Positions 1 to 7,255 of a DNA stretch of 10,111 bases are shown here, piece by piece. The position numbers were made by a program, and so were the translations under genes. The notes under the pieces are model-generated. The model saw nothing but the letters and a program-made list of their open reading frames with translations, was not told where the DNA came from and searched no databases. Each line of letters starts with the position of its first letter. Within the stretch, counting starts at the first letter, position 1. Origin of the DNA: Candidatus Cellulosilyticum pullistercoris (GTDB lineage: Bacteria; Bacillota; Clostridia; Lachnospirales; Cellulosilyticaceae); the NCBI GenBank assembly GCA_018883705.1, contig JAHLFQ010000246.1:1-10111 (forward strand). The letters run 5' to 3'.

Positions 1-144
1 AAGAATGCAAGTAGTGAAAGTGTTGGGATAGGCCTTGCTATGGCGAGAAGTATTATCCTAGAGCAAAATGGAGATATTACAGTAAAAAGTGAAGAAGATA
101 TAGGTACGAAGTTTAGAATAAGATTTTATAAGAGTATTATTTAA
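1..144 (+). CDS. Sensor histidine kinase, C-terminal fragment (5' end outside window)
   Basis: Only the last 47 codons are present, open at the left edge and ending in TAA. The translation contains SVGIGLAMARSII followed by QNGDITVKSEEDIGTKFRIRF. This matches the G2 box and final strands of a HATPase_c domain: GIGLA is the ATP-lid glycine motif, and GT-F-I-F is the usual closing strand. The family is membrane sensor kinases that autophosphorylate on a histidine and pass the phosphate to a response regulator. The sensing part, the H-box and the partner regulator lie off the window. The kinase sits directly upstream of an ABC ATPase/FtsX-permease pair, an arrangement common in Firmicute modules that sense and detoxify peptide antibiotics, so it probably controls those genes. 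That link is inference. The fragment is too short to name the subfamily. Confidence 0.85.
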   Translation, partial: KNASSESVGIGLAMARSIILEQNGDITVKSEEDIGTKFRIRFYKSII

Positions 145-160
145 GATGATAAAAGATGAG

Positions 161-190
161 TTAAATGGTGACAGAACTGTCACCATTTAA
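161..190. promoter_or_regulatory. 14-bp perfect palindrome: candidate response-regulator operator and/or weak terminator
   Basis: Arms 161-174 and 177-190 are perfectly complementary around a central AA. The core reads TGACA-N4-TGTCA (169-182), which resembles the TNACA-N4-TGTAA box known for BceR-type regulators of peptide-antibiotic ABC transporters. It lies 16 nt after the histidine kinase stop codon. It could also fold as an RNA hairpin, but the sequence after it (TTATTTAGAT) is a poor U-tract. Its centre is about 50 bp upstream of the inferred start point for the ABC genes, a typical place for an activator site. Both roles are inferred; the palindrome itself is directly visible. Confidence 0.6.
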
Positions 191-193
191 TTA

Positions 194-221
194 TTTAGAT
201 GTTATTTCTAACTTGTATAGT
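194..221 (+). promoter_or_regulatory. Candidate promoter for the ABC transporter operon
   Basis: TTTAGA (194-199, 4 of 6 matches to -35) is separated by 16 nt from TATAGT (216-221, 5 of 6 matches to -10). It sits just after the palindrome and just before the AGGAGG ribosome binding site. The weak -35 would fit a promoter that needs an activator. The call rests on motif match and position only. Confidence 0.35.
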
Positions 222-249
222 AATGATATCAAGTAAGAGGAGGTACAAT

Positions 250-933
250 ATGGAGATTTTAAGAGTAGAACATTTATCTAAGATATATGGTAGTGGTGAA
301 ACTGCAGTTAAAGCATTAGATGATATTTCTTTTTCTGTTAATAAAGGTGAATTTGTTGCTATTATTGGAGCATCAGGTTCAGGAAAATCAACATTATTAC
401 ATTTACTAGGGGGAGTAGATAGACCTAGTAGTGGAAAAGTTTATGTAGATGGAACAGATATTTATGGATTAGATGAAAATAAACTAGCTATCTTTAGAAG
501 AAGGCAATTAGGACTGATTTATCAGTTTTATAATTTAATCCCTGTTCTAACAGTAGAGGAAAATATGACATTACCTCTTTTATTAGATGGGCAGAAGGTG
601 GATCAGAATCATCTTCAAGAATTACTTAAAGTGCTTACATTAGAAAACCGTATAGACCACCTGCCTAATCAGTTATCTGGAGGACAACAGCAACGTGTAT
701 CTATTGGGAGGGCACTTATTAATCACCCAGCACTTATATTAGCAGATGAGCCAACAGGTAACTTAGATAGTAAAAATAGTGAAGAAATCGTTGGACTTTT
801 AAAGGGTGTTAATAAGCAATATAATCAAACGCTCATTATGATTACTCATGACGAACGTATTGCCTTACAAGCAGATCGTATCATTTCCATTCAAGATGGA
901 AAAATTGCAAAGGATGAGGTGATTCGTCTGTGA
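250..933 (+). CDS. ABC transporter ATP-binding protein (MacB/LolD/BceA-like)
   Basis: This 227-residue cytoplasmic ATPase drives the FtsX-type permease encoded next. Visible motifs: Walker A GASGSGKST (40-48), Q-loop glutamine at 92 in IYQFYNLIP, signature LSGGQQQR (142-149), Walker B LILADEPTGNLD (162-173) and H-loop histidine 200 in ITHD. DEPTGNLD and the NLIP motif are characteristic of the MacB/LolD/BceA group, whose members often power mechanotransmission or efflux of peptides and lipoproteins rather than simple uptake. The ATG at 250 was chosen because AGGAGG (238-243) lies 6 nt before it. An in-frame ATG at 199 would add 17 residues not seen in this family and has no binding site. The stop overlaps the next gene's start (GTGA), implying translational coupling. 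Substrate is not readable; defence against antimicrobial peptides is inferred from context. Confidence 0.93.
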   Translation: MEILRVEHLSKIYGSGETAVKALDDISFSVNKGEFVAIIGASGSGKSTLLHLLGGVDRPSSGKVYVDGTDIYGLDENKLAIFRRRQLGLIYQFYNLIPVLTVEENMTLPLLLDGQKVDQNHLQELLKVLTLENRIDHLPNQLSGGQQQRVSIGRALINHPALILADEPTGNLDSKNSEEIVGLLKGVNKQYNQTLIMITHDERIALQADRIISIQDGKIAKDEVIRL

Positions 934-3551
934 ACATTGTAAATAAACTTACTTTAAGGCAGCTAAAACTAAATAAAAAACGGACATTAGTTACGATTAT
1001 AGGTGCCATTATTTCCGTGGCAATGGTTATGGCAGTTTGTACTTCTATGTTTTCAGTATTAGAGTTTATGAAACGAATGCAGATTGATAGTTATGGGAAC
1101 TGGCATGCTAAATATAATAATGTAGAGGTAAAAGACCTTAATGTTATAAAAAATCATGAGAATACAGCAGATACTTTTTTACTTCAAGATATAGGTTATG
1201 CTAAAGTGGATGAAAGTATAAAATCAGCGAGACCTTATCTATTTGTTCAAGGGTTAAATGAAGGTGCTTATAAACATTTAAATGTTGAACTGCTAGAAGG
1301 AAGACTTCCAGAGAATAATGGAGAAGTAGTCATTTCAAAAGGAATGATGCATAATGAAGCATTTAATTATGCTATAGGAGATACGATTTCCTTAACATTA
1401 GGGAAAAGATATGGGATAAATGAAGACACAGGAATGCCAGTAGAGAAAACCGATGAGTATTTAACTTATGATGAAGATGGGAAATTAGCTGAGATATTTA
1501 TGCCAGAGCAAGAAAAAACTTATACAATAGTGGGGGTAATAGAAGGACCAGCAGGAGCATGGACGTGGACTCCAGGCTATTCATCTGCCTATTGTATATA
1601 TACGTATATAGATGAAACAATGCTTGACTCTCATGAAAAAGTAACAGTGGGGGTAGTCGCTCATAAAGTAGGGAAACAAATCTATCATGAAACAGAAGAG
1701 ATTACCTCACAGCTTAGCCAGGTATCTGCTAAAGTGAACAATGAGTTATTGATTTACTATGGGGTTAATGCAGATGATGGATTAGTTCAGGCACTTTATG
1801 GGACTGTGTTTATCGTGATGATAATTATTATGATTGGTTCTATCTCTCTAATCTATAATGCGTTCGGGATTTCGGTATCAGAGCGTGCACAGTATTTAGG
1901 GATGCTAGCGAGTGTAGGAGCAACTAAAAAACAAAAAAGAAATTCTGTATTCTTTGAAGGTGCTATTATTGGCGGCATCAGTATTCCACTGGGGATAATG
2001 GCAGGCTTCTTAGGTATATGGGTTACTTTTTCACTGATAAATCCGATATTTAAAAATGTATTTGATATAGAAGAAGGTCTAAGCATAATCTTAAAGCCAA
2101 GTGCGGTTATATTAACGATTATTATTTCTGCTCTCACCATTTTTATATCAACTTATTTACCAGCAAGGCGTGCTTCTAGAATTACACCATTAGAAGCTAT
2201 TAGACAAGTTCAGGATATTAAATTAAGTAAAAAGACAATTAAAACCTCAAGTCTAACTAGAAAAATCTTTGGTTTTGAAGCAGAGCTTGCTCTAAAAAAT
2301 ATGAAACGAAATAAAAAGCGTTATCGCATTACGATTTTTTCATTAGTGATAAGTATTATTTTATTTTTAACAACATCTGCATTTACAAGTTACTTACAGA
2401 GTGCAACTGAAATGAGCATGAATAATGCTAATTTTGATTTGCAAATTACTTCGAACAAACAAGGCGAAGAAGCTTATATAGCGTTAGAAAAAATAACAAA
2501 TCTAGAAGGTGTAAAAGAAAGTAATTTAGTAACGAATGTTTATGTAGAAGCGAATATACCAGCTAATTGGGTGCCAGATAGCATTAAGGAAAATGTATTT
2601 GGACCAACAGGTTTAGAAAGCTATGATTATAGCACGAGATTAATCATAATGAAGGATGAGCTATTTGAAAAATATAGTGAAGCTTGTGGGATAAAAGGGA
2701 AAGGCACTATACCAGCTATTTTAATTAATAGCATACGTTTCTATGATAAGGAAGCTAAGAAGTATGTGCAGCAAGAAATGATTGATATCAAACAAGGGCA
2801 AGAGATGTTACTTAATACCTATAGATGGGATGAAAAGATAGAAGAAAGTATTAAGGAAGAGCTTCCAGCTGTAACAATTGCAGGGGTTACAACAACAACA
2901 CCTCTTGGTGTATCTATTGAGGAATATGGTGCACAGTTACAAATTGTTCTATCAGAAAGCAGTTATATAAATGGGTTTTCTAAAGAGCAAAGAGAATTAT
3001 TAGGCGGATATAATGAACTTTTCTTAACCACAGATGAGCCACTTGAGCTAGAAGAAACAATAGAAAAGTTAAATCCAGTAGATACAACAGACTATTATAT
3101 TTATAGTATTTATGGACAAAAACAAATACAAGATCAAATGATTATGTTAATGAAGGTTTTTATTTATGGATTTATTGTACTCATTACAGCTATTTGTGTA
3201 GCCAATATCTTTAATACCATTTCTACTAGTATTGGACTTAGGAAGAGAGAGTTTGCCATGCTACAATCCGTTGGAATGACGCCAAAGAGCTTTAATAAGA
3301 TGATTAATTTTGAAAGTATGTTTTATGGCATTAAAGCATTAGTATATGGATTTCCTATAAGTCTATTGATTATGGTGATTTTATATAACAATTTAAGCAG
3401 AAGTTTCAAGTTTACGTTCTTTGTTCCTATTAAAAGTATCATGATTGTTATTGTTGGCGTCTTTATTTTAGTAGGAAGTGCGATGTACTATTCAGGGGGA
3501 AAAGTAAAGAAACAAAATATTATAGAAGGTCTAAAAGATAGTAATATGTAG
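930..3551 (+). CDS. FtsX-family ABC transporter permease, two extracellular domains
   Basis: An 873-residue integral membrane permease, partner of the preceding ATPase. Predicted order: TM1 about 19-42, a first large extracellular domain about 45-288, TM2 290-314, TM3 344-372, TM4 392-413, TM5 465-488, a second extracellular domain about 490-735, TM6 737-765, TM7 803-825 and TM8 836-857. The protein is therefore a tandem duplication of the 4-TM MacB/FtsX unit. FtsX-like cytoplasmic elements appear twice: SERAQYLGMLASVGAT after TM2 and RKREFAMLQSVGMT after TM6. RRASRITPLEAIRQ follows TM4. The start is GTG at 930, with GAGGTGAT (916-923) 6 nt upstream, overlapping the ATPase stop by 4 nt. The layout differs from BceB, which has 10 TM segments and one extracellular domain. 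Similar two-domain permeases next to two-component systems are frequent in Clostridia. Peptide-antibiotic resistance or envelope-stress signalling is likely but inferred. Confidence 0.9.
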   Translation: MNIVNKLTLRQLKLNKKRTLVTIIGAIISVAMVMAVCTSMFSVLEFMKRMQIDSYGNWHAKYNNVEVKDLNVIKNHENTADTFLLQDIGYAKVDESIKSARPYLFVQGLNEGAYKHLNVELLEGRLPENNGEVVISKGMMHNEAFNYAIGDTISLTLGKRYGINEDTGMPVEKTDEYLTYDEDGKLAEIFMPEQEKTYTIVGVIEGPAGAWTWTPGYSSAYCIYTYIDETMLDSHEKVTVGVVAHKVGKQIYHETEEITSQLSQVSAKVNNELLIYYGVNADDGLVQALYGTVFIVMIIIMIGSISLIYNAFGISVSERAQYLGMLASVGATKKQKRNSVFFEGAIIGGISIPLGIMAGFLGIWVTFSLINPIFKNVFDIEEGLSIILKPSAVILTIIISALTIFISTYLPARRASRITPLEAIRQVQDIKLSKKTIKTSSLTRKIFGFEAELALKNMKRNKKRYRITIFSLVISIILFLTTSAFTSYLQSATEMSMNNANFDLQITSNKQGEEAYIALEKITNLEGVKESNLVTNVYVEANIPANWVPDSIKENVFGPTGLESYDYSTRLIIMKDELFEKYSEACGIKGKGTIPAILINSIRFYDKEAKKYVQQEMIDIKQGQEMLLNTYRWDEKIEESIKEELPAVTIAGVTTTTPLGVSIEEYGAQLQIVLSESSYINGFSKEQRELLGGYNELFLTTDEPLELEETIEKLNPVDTTDYYIYSIYGQKQIQDQMIMLMKVFIYGFIVLITAICVANIFNTISTSIGLRKREFAMLQSVGMTPKSFNKMINFESMFYGIKALVYGFPISLLIMVILYNNLSRSFKFTFFVPIKSIMIVIVGVFILVGSAMYYSGGKVKKQNIIEGLKDSNM

Positions 3552-3581
3552 GGTAGCTTAGAGAAAATATTTAATAGAAAT

Positions 3582-3636
3582 AAAAAAAGAGATATAAAAG
3601 GTGCATCAATATGCCCTAATCTATATCTCTTTTTTT
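3582..3636. terminator. Bidirectional intrinsic terminator between the ABC operon and asd
   Basis: A perfect 15-bp inverted repeat: 3582-3596 (seven A then GAGATATA) pairs with 3622-3636 (TATATCTC then seven T). A short inner GCAT/ATGC stem (3603-3606 with 3611-3614) is also present. The A-run and T-run give a U-tract in either direction, so it can stop both the + strand permease transcript (31 nt after its stop codon) and the - strand asd transcript (39 nt after its stop codon). Confidence 0.9.
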
Positions 3637-3674
3637 GTGCTTTCGCGTATTAGATTGATTTATTAAAGTAAGAC

Positions 3675-4766
3675 TTAAGCTTCTTTACTTGTAATATAAC
3701 CTTCTACAGTTAATAATTCAGCAATAAGAACAGCACCGCCAGCAGCGCCTCTTAATGTGTTATGAGAAAGTCCTACGAATTTATAATCGTATACAGTATC
3801 TTCTCTAAGTCTACCTGCACATACAGCCATACCTTTTTCTGTATCACGGTCTAAGTGAGTTTGTGGTCTATTATCTTCTTCGAAGTAGTGGATAAATTGT
3901 TTTGGAGCACTTGGAAGGTTTAATTCTTGTGGTTTACCTTTAAAGTTTTTCCAAGCTTCTAAGATTTGTTCTTTAGTAGGTTTCTTTTTGAAAGAAACAA
4001 ATACTGTAGCTAAGTGTCCATCAAGAACTGGTACACGAACACATTGAGCTGTGATAACTGGTGCCTCAGCTTTAACGATTTGCCCATCTACTACTTTACC
4101 CCAAACTCTAAGTGGTTCTTGTTCACTCTTTTCTTCTTCTCCACCAATGTAAGGAATCACATTATCAATCATTTCTGGCCATTCTTTAAAAGTTTTACCT
4201 GCTCCAGAAATAGCTTGGTAAGTTGAAGCAACTACAACGGTTGGCTCATATTCAGCCAGTGCAGAAAGCATTGGTGTATAGCTTTGAATAGAGCAGTTAG
4301 GTTTAACTGCAATAAAACCACGAGTTGTACCAAGACGTTTTCTTTGAGCTGCAATAACTTCTAGGTGACTATCATTAATTTCTGGTATAACCATTGGCAC
4401 ATCTGGAGTCCATCTATTTGCAGAGTTATTAGAAACAACAGGTACCTCTGCTTTAGCATAAGCTTCTTCTAAAGCTTTAATTTCATCTTTTTTCATATCT
4501 ACTGCACAGAAGACAAAATCAACTTGAGCTGCAACTTCTTCAACTTTAGCAGCATCCATTACGACTAAGTTTTTAGCTTCTGCAGGAATGTCTCCATCCA
4601 TTTTCCATCTACCTTCAACAGCCTTTTCATAAGTTTGGCCAGCAGATCTACTACTTGCAGCAATTACTTTTAATTCAAAGAAAGGGTGGTTTTCTAATAA
4701 AGTTACAAAACGTTGACCTACCATACCCGTTCCACCAACGACGCCTACTCTTAACTTTTTATTCAT
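3675..4766 (-). CDS. asd: Aspartate-semialdehyde dehydrogenase
   Basis: This 363-residue enzyme reduces aspartyl-4-phosphate to aspartate-4-semialdehyde with NADPH, the branch point to lysine/diaminopimelate, methionine and threonine; it is cytoplasmic. The N-terminal Rossmann fold shows GVVGGTGMVGQRF with GGTGMVG at residues 11-17. The catalytic cysteine is C158 in VKPNCSIQS, and the conserved active-site histidine is H251 in RVPVLDGH. The C-terminal LRGAAGGAVLIAELL helix and the overall length fit the archaeal/fungal-like subfamily (TIGR00978 type) better than the E. coli-type enzyme. The ATG at 4766 was preferred because AAGGTGAT (complement of 4771-4778) ends 4 nt before it. A GTG at 4775 in the same frame would overlap that binding site and add only three residues. 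The gene is monocistronic here, not linked to dapA, lysC or hom. No lysine riboswitch is visible upstream. Confidence 0.95.
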   Translation of the reverse strand: MNKKLRVGVVGGTGMVGQRFVTLLENHPFFELKVIAASSRSAGQTYEKAVEGRWKMDGDIPAEAKNLVVMDAAKVEEVAAQVDFVFCAVDMKKDEIKALEEAYAKAEVPVVSNNSANRWTPDVPMVIPEINDSHLEVIAAQRKRLGTTRGFIAVKPNCSIQSYTPMLSALAEYEPTVVVASTYQAISGAGKTFKEWPEMIDNVIPYIGGEEEKSEQEPLRVWGKVVDGQIVKAEAPVITAQCVRVPVLDGHLATVFVSFKKKPTKEQILEAWKNFKGKPQELNLPSAPKQFIHYFEEDNRPQTHLDRDTEKGMAVCAGRLREDTVYDYKFVGLSHNTLRGAAGGAVLIAELLTVEGYITSKEA

Positions 4767-5091
4767 GTTTATCACCTTTACCTTTTCATATCATCTAGTT
4801 ATTCCATTTTACTAATTAAATCTTAAAAACACAATATTATAAGAAAGTTTTCTGATAAAGTGTATAAAAAATAATGAATAGTTATAAAATAGTTGTGTGT
4901 TTTGCAAATAGTTTGAAAAATAAACTGTGCAAATAGCAACAAAATCGTTATTTAGATATGTATTTCTTTCAAGGACAATTGTTTAAGATATACATACAAC
5001 CTTTAGTGAGTTAGAGTGTTAGCATAGAAAAATTTGAAATAAAAGATATAGCTGATAAGATTTAATTATCGGTTTGATAATTTATATGTAT
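4767..5091. other. Intergenic region between divergent asd and CHR genes
   Basis: An AT-rich gap without a convincing gene on either strand; the full intergenic span continues to 5220. On the - strand a TATAAT hexamer (complement of 4836-4841) could be the asd -10 box, but no good -35 is seen 16-18 nt away, so that promoter is only tentative. If it is used, the asd leader is about 60 nt, too short for a riboswitch. A 9-bp direct repeat TGCAAATAG occurs at 4903-4911 and 4928-4936, with a small AGTTT/AAACT dyad between. TATGTAT (4957-4963) and ATACATA (4990-4996) form a loose inverted repeat. None has an assigned role. Confidence 0.5.
5053..5080. promoter_or_regulatory. Candidate LysR-type operator upstream of the CHR genes
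   Basis: GATAA (5054-5058) and TTATC (5066-5070) form an interrupted dyad that contains the T-N11-A spacing typical of LysR-type boxes (T5056, A5068). A further TGATAA follows at 5075-5080, 22 bp after the first, about two helical turns. The dyad centre is about 65 bp before the predicted start point (near 5127), the classic position for a LysR-type recognition site. The region is AT-rich, so chance occurrence is possible. Confidence 0.35.
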
Positions 5092-5120
5092 TTTACTGAT
5101 GAGCGATGCTTGGCTAAAAT
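5092..5120 (+). promoter_or_regulatory. Candidate promoter for the CHR gene pair
   Basis: TTTACT (5092-5097, 4 of 6 to -35), a 17-nt spacer and TAAAAT (5115-5120, 5 of 6 to -10). It is the best-spaced sigma-A match in the gap before the first CHR gene. The leader would be about 95 nt and contains no clear terminator. The weak -35 would suit activation from the dyad just upstream. Confidence 0.4.
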
Positions 5121-5220
5121 AGAATTGTAGCAAAAATTAAATAGTATAAAAGTAAGCTTATGTATTAATAGAGACGGTTTAATGAGCTAATTTTATATAA
5201 TAAGTAGAAAGAGGGATAAA

Positions 5221-5802
5221 ATGAAGAAAGAAGGAAAGAAGAACGCGATACTTTGGCAGCTTTTTAAGGCCACTTTTACCTTAAGTGCCTTTACGTTTGG
5301 AGGAGGATTTGTCATTGTATCATTGATGAAAAAGAAGTTTGTAGAAGAACTTGGGTGGTTAGATGAAGAAGAGATGTTAGATATTACGGCGATTGCACAG
5401 TCTTCACCAGGCCCTATTCCTATTAACGCTTCGGTCATACTAGGATATCGTATGAGTGGTATTGTAGGTGCACTAGTGGCTGTAATAGGAACAGCATTGC
5501 CACCTATGTTTATCATTTCTTTAATTGCTGTATTCTATACGCAGTTCAGAGAGAATGCCATTATTGCAACAGCACTTCAAGTGATGCGTGCTGGAGTTGC
5601 AGCAGTTATCTTTGATGTCGTTATTAATCTAGCGAAAAATGTATGTAAAACAAAACGTATGCTATATATTGGACTTATGATTATAGCCTTTATAGCGACT
5701 TATATATTTGGCGTGAGCGCTATGCTTGTTATTTTAACTTGTCTTGCAATTGGTATTATAGATCTATTTATTGATCTAAGAAAGAAAGAGGTAGACGTAT
5801 GA
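5221..5802 (+). CDS. Chromate transporter family (CHR) protein, first short subunit
   Basis: A 193-residue hydrophobic membrane protein that is one half of a short-chain CHR pair (PF02417). Visible family marks are the N-terminal FTFGGGFV (24-31) after an amphipathic start, and SSPGPIPIN with PGP at 63-65, followed by alternating hydrophobic stretches and a basic C-terminus. Known short-chain pairs, such as B. subtilis YwrA/YwrB, act together as one transporter; long ChrA proteins carry both halves fused. In tested cases they export chromate. In an anaerobe the natural anion is unknown, and chromate, sulfate-like oxyanions or something else cannot be told apart by sequence. GAGGG (5211-5215) lies 5 nt before the ATG. 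The stop overlaps the next start as ATGA, so the two subunits are probably made in equal amounts by coupled translation. Confidence 0.88.
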   Translation: MKKEGKKNAILWQLFKATFTLSAFTFGGGFVIVSLMKKKFVEELGWLDEEEMLDITAIAQSSPGPIPINASVILGYRMSGIVGALVAVIGTALPPMFIISLIAVFYTQFRENAIIATALQVMRAGVAAVIFDVVINLAKNVCKTKRMLYIGLMIIAFIATYIFGVSAMLVILTCLAIGIIDLFIDLRKKEVDV

Positions 5803-6359
5803 TTTTTAAATTATTCTTGAGTTTCTTACAAGTAGGACTATTTAGTGTAGGGGGAGGGTATGCGGCCATTCCACTTATACAGTATCAAATCGTAGAAGTA
5901 CACAAACTAATGACTTTAGCAGAATTTACAGACTTAATAACGATTGCAGAGATGACACCAGGGCCTATTTCGATTAACTCTGCAACCTTCGTAGGGACGC
6001 GTTTAGCTGGAATACCTGGTGCCATTATTTGTACATTAGGATGTATCCTCCCAGCTTTCTGTATTTGTTTAACATTAGCGTATTTCTATTATAAATATAG
6101 GAAATTTAGCGGCGTACAGATAGTGCTTTCAGCACTTCGCCCAGCGGTAGTAGCACTGATTGCTTCAGCAGCTTTATCTATCCTATGCCTTGCTTTATTT
6201 GGAGTAAATGAAAGTAGTATTGTACTTTCAGAGATAAGATGGATTGAACTAGGATTATTTGCAGGAGGACTTTATTTACTGCGTAGATATAAAGTAAATG
6301 CAATTGCTATTATCTTTGGAAGTGGTGTTATTGGAACAATACTATATGCTTTTATATAA
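5799..6359 (+). CDS. Chromate transporter family (CHR) protein, second short subunit
   Basis: A 186-residue membrane protein homologous to its upstream neighbour and its probable partner. It repeats the same pattern: FSVGGGYAAIPL near the N-terminus (15-26) and EMTPGPISINSATF with PGP at 54-56, then several hydrophobic segments ending near the C-terminus. The two copies differ enough to be the distinct N- and C-type halves of a heterodimer rather than a recent tandem duplicate. AGAGGT (5787-5792) is 6 nt before the ATG, and the start overlaps the previous stop by 4 nt. Each half has its own start, binding site and full motif set, so this is a natural two-gene pair and not a frameshifted long ChrA. 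Its last 18 bp overlap the end of the convergent LysR-type gene. Transported anion unknown. Confidence 0.88.
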   Translation: MIFKLFLSFLQVGLFSVGGGYAAIPLIQYQIVEVHKLMTLAEFTDLITIAEMTPGPISINSATFVGTRLAGIPGAIICTLGCILPAFCICLTLAYFYYKYRKFSGVQIVLSALRPAVVALIASAALSILCLALFGVNESSIVLSEIRWIELGLFAGGLYLLRRYKVNAIAIIFGSGVIGTILYAFI

Positions 6360-7226
6360 ATGTTGGCAGATTTCTATAAAGGTCTGAAGTAGTGGGGATA
6401 TAAATTTATCTTTGTGATAAATAAGCTTGATATCACGTGTTACGTGTAAGTCATCTAAAGTTAAGATGCGTAGTATACCTTCTGAGATTTCTTTTTGGAT
6501 AAGCATTTTAGAAAGAATAGCAAGCCCCCTACCACGGCTAACCGTTTGTTTAATGGTTTCGGTATTGGTACAAATCCATTTATGTTTAATGATATAATTT
6601 TTGTCCGCGAGTAGTTGTTCGTATTGATTGCGATTCATACTACCTTCCTCTCTACCAATCCATACCGTATCTTTTAACTCTTCAAGGGTCACCCTTTCTT
6701 TATGATATAAGGGGTGGCCTTTTCCTACTATAATAACGAGTTCATCTTTGTAGATAGGAAGCTCAATAAGTTCATCACATACTATGGTACCTTCAACAAT
6801 AGCCACATCTAATTGACCGTTTTCAATAAGCGTTTCAATGGTTGAAGTATTATGAACAACGACTTTAAATTCTAAATCCTTCACAGCACGTTCCATTTGG
6901 TCTATCACATCATTAAGGAGAAAAGTACCCACAGAAACGCTTCCGCCAATTCTAAGTTTAGGAGATATTCCTTGTTTTTTCATCATTAAATCAAGGTTAT
7001 CGAAGGAATCTACCACATAGCGGGCATGATGAAGTAGCTTTGTCCCTTCTTCAGTTAGGTAGAGCTTTTGTGTTAGGCGCTCAAATAATTTGACGTTGTA
7101 GTACGCTTCAAGTTCTTTAATGGCTTGGCTGACTGCTGGTTGCGAAATGTAAAGTGCTTCAGCAGCTTGGCGCATTTTACCGCAGGTGGCAACTAAGATA
7201 AATATCTTTAAGTGTCTAATGGTCAT
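6342..7226 (-). CDS. LysR-type transcriptional regulator
   Basis: A 294-residue DNA-binding regulator. The N-terminal winged helix-turn-helix is clear: MTIRHLKIFILVATCGKM, then the recognition region RQAAEALYISQPAVSQAIKELE (about 19-40) and LFERLTQKLYLTEEG. A linker helix follows, then the effector-binding domain from about 90 to the end, beginning LRIGGSVSVGTFLL and including DVAIVEG and a proline-poor GHPLY segment. Length is standard for the family. The ATG at 7226 was chosen because AGAGGTG (within 7233-7239, complement) lies about 6 nt before it and the protein then starts at the canonical LysR N-terminus. A longer frame to 7355 would add 43 unrelated residues. It faces the CHR pair tail to tail with an 18-bp coding overlap. 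Control of the CHR genes and of itself is suggested by TGATAA/TTATCA dyads near both promoters. The effector is unknown; CysL-like sulfur or anion sensing is possible but not shown. Confidence 0.92.
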   Translation of the reverse strand: MTIRHLKIFILVATCGKMRQAAEALYISQPAVSQAIKELEAYYNVKLFERLTQKLYLTEEGTKLLHHARYVVDSFDNLDLMMKKQGISPKLRIGGSVSVGTFLLNDVIDQMERAVKDLEFKVVVHNTSTIETLIENGQLDVAIVEGTIVCDELIELPIYKDELVIIVGKGHPLYHKERVTLEELKDTVWIGREEGSMNRNQYEQLLADKNYIIKHKWICTNTETIKQTVSRGRGLAILSKMLIQKEISEGILRILTLDDLHVTRDIKLIYHKDKFISPLLQTFIEICQHLYKSI

Positions 7227-7255
7227 TGCAAGCACCTCTATCTTATAAAATGTAC

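Noticed and set aside
1853..2140. 95-codon open frame on the - strand
   Set aside because: It lies wholly inside the FtsX permease gene, opposite a clear TM-encoding stretch, with no binding site or family resemblance.
4014..4226. 70-codon open frame on the + strand
   Set aside because: Antisense to asd, which has a full set of motifs here; no independent support.
4767..4900. Lysine riboswitch or T-box leader for asd
   Set aside because: No conserved L-box or T-box sequence and no leader terminator were found, and the likely leader is only about 60 nt.
5193..5516. 107-codon open frame on the - strand
   Set aside because: Antisense to the first CHR gene; the low-complexity serine/proline-rich translation mirrors the sense codons.
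5221..6359. A single long ChrA gene broken by a frameshift
   Set aside because: Both halves have their own start, ribosome binding site and PGP motif, and are joined by a normal ATGA overlap; this is the known short-chain pair organisation.
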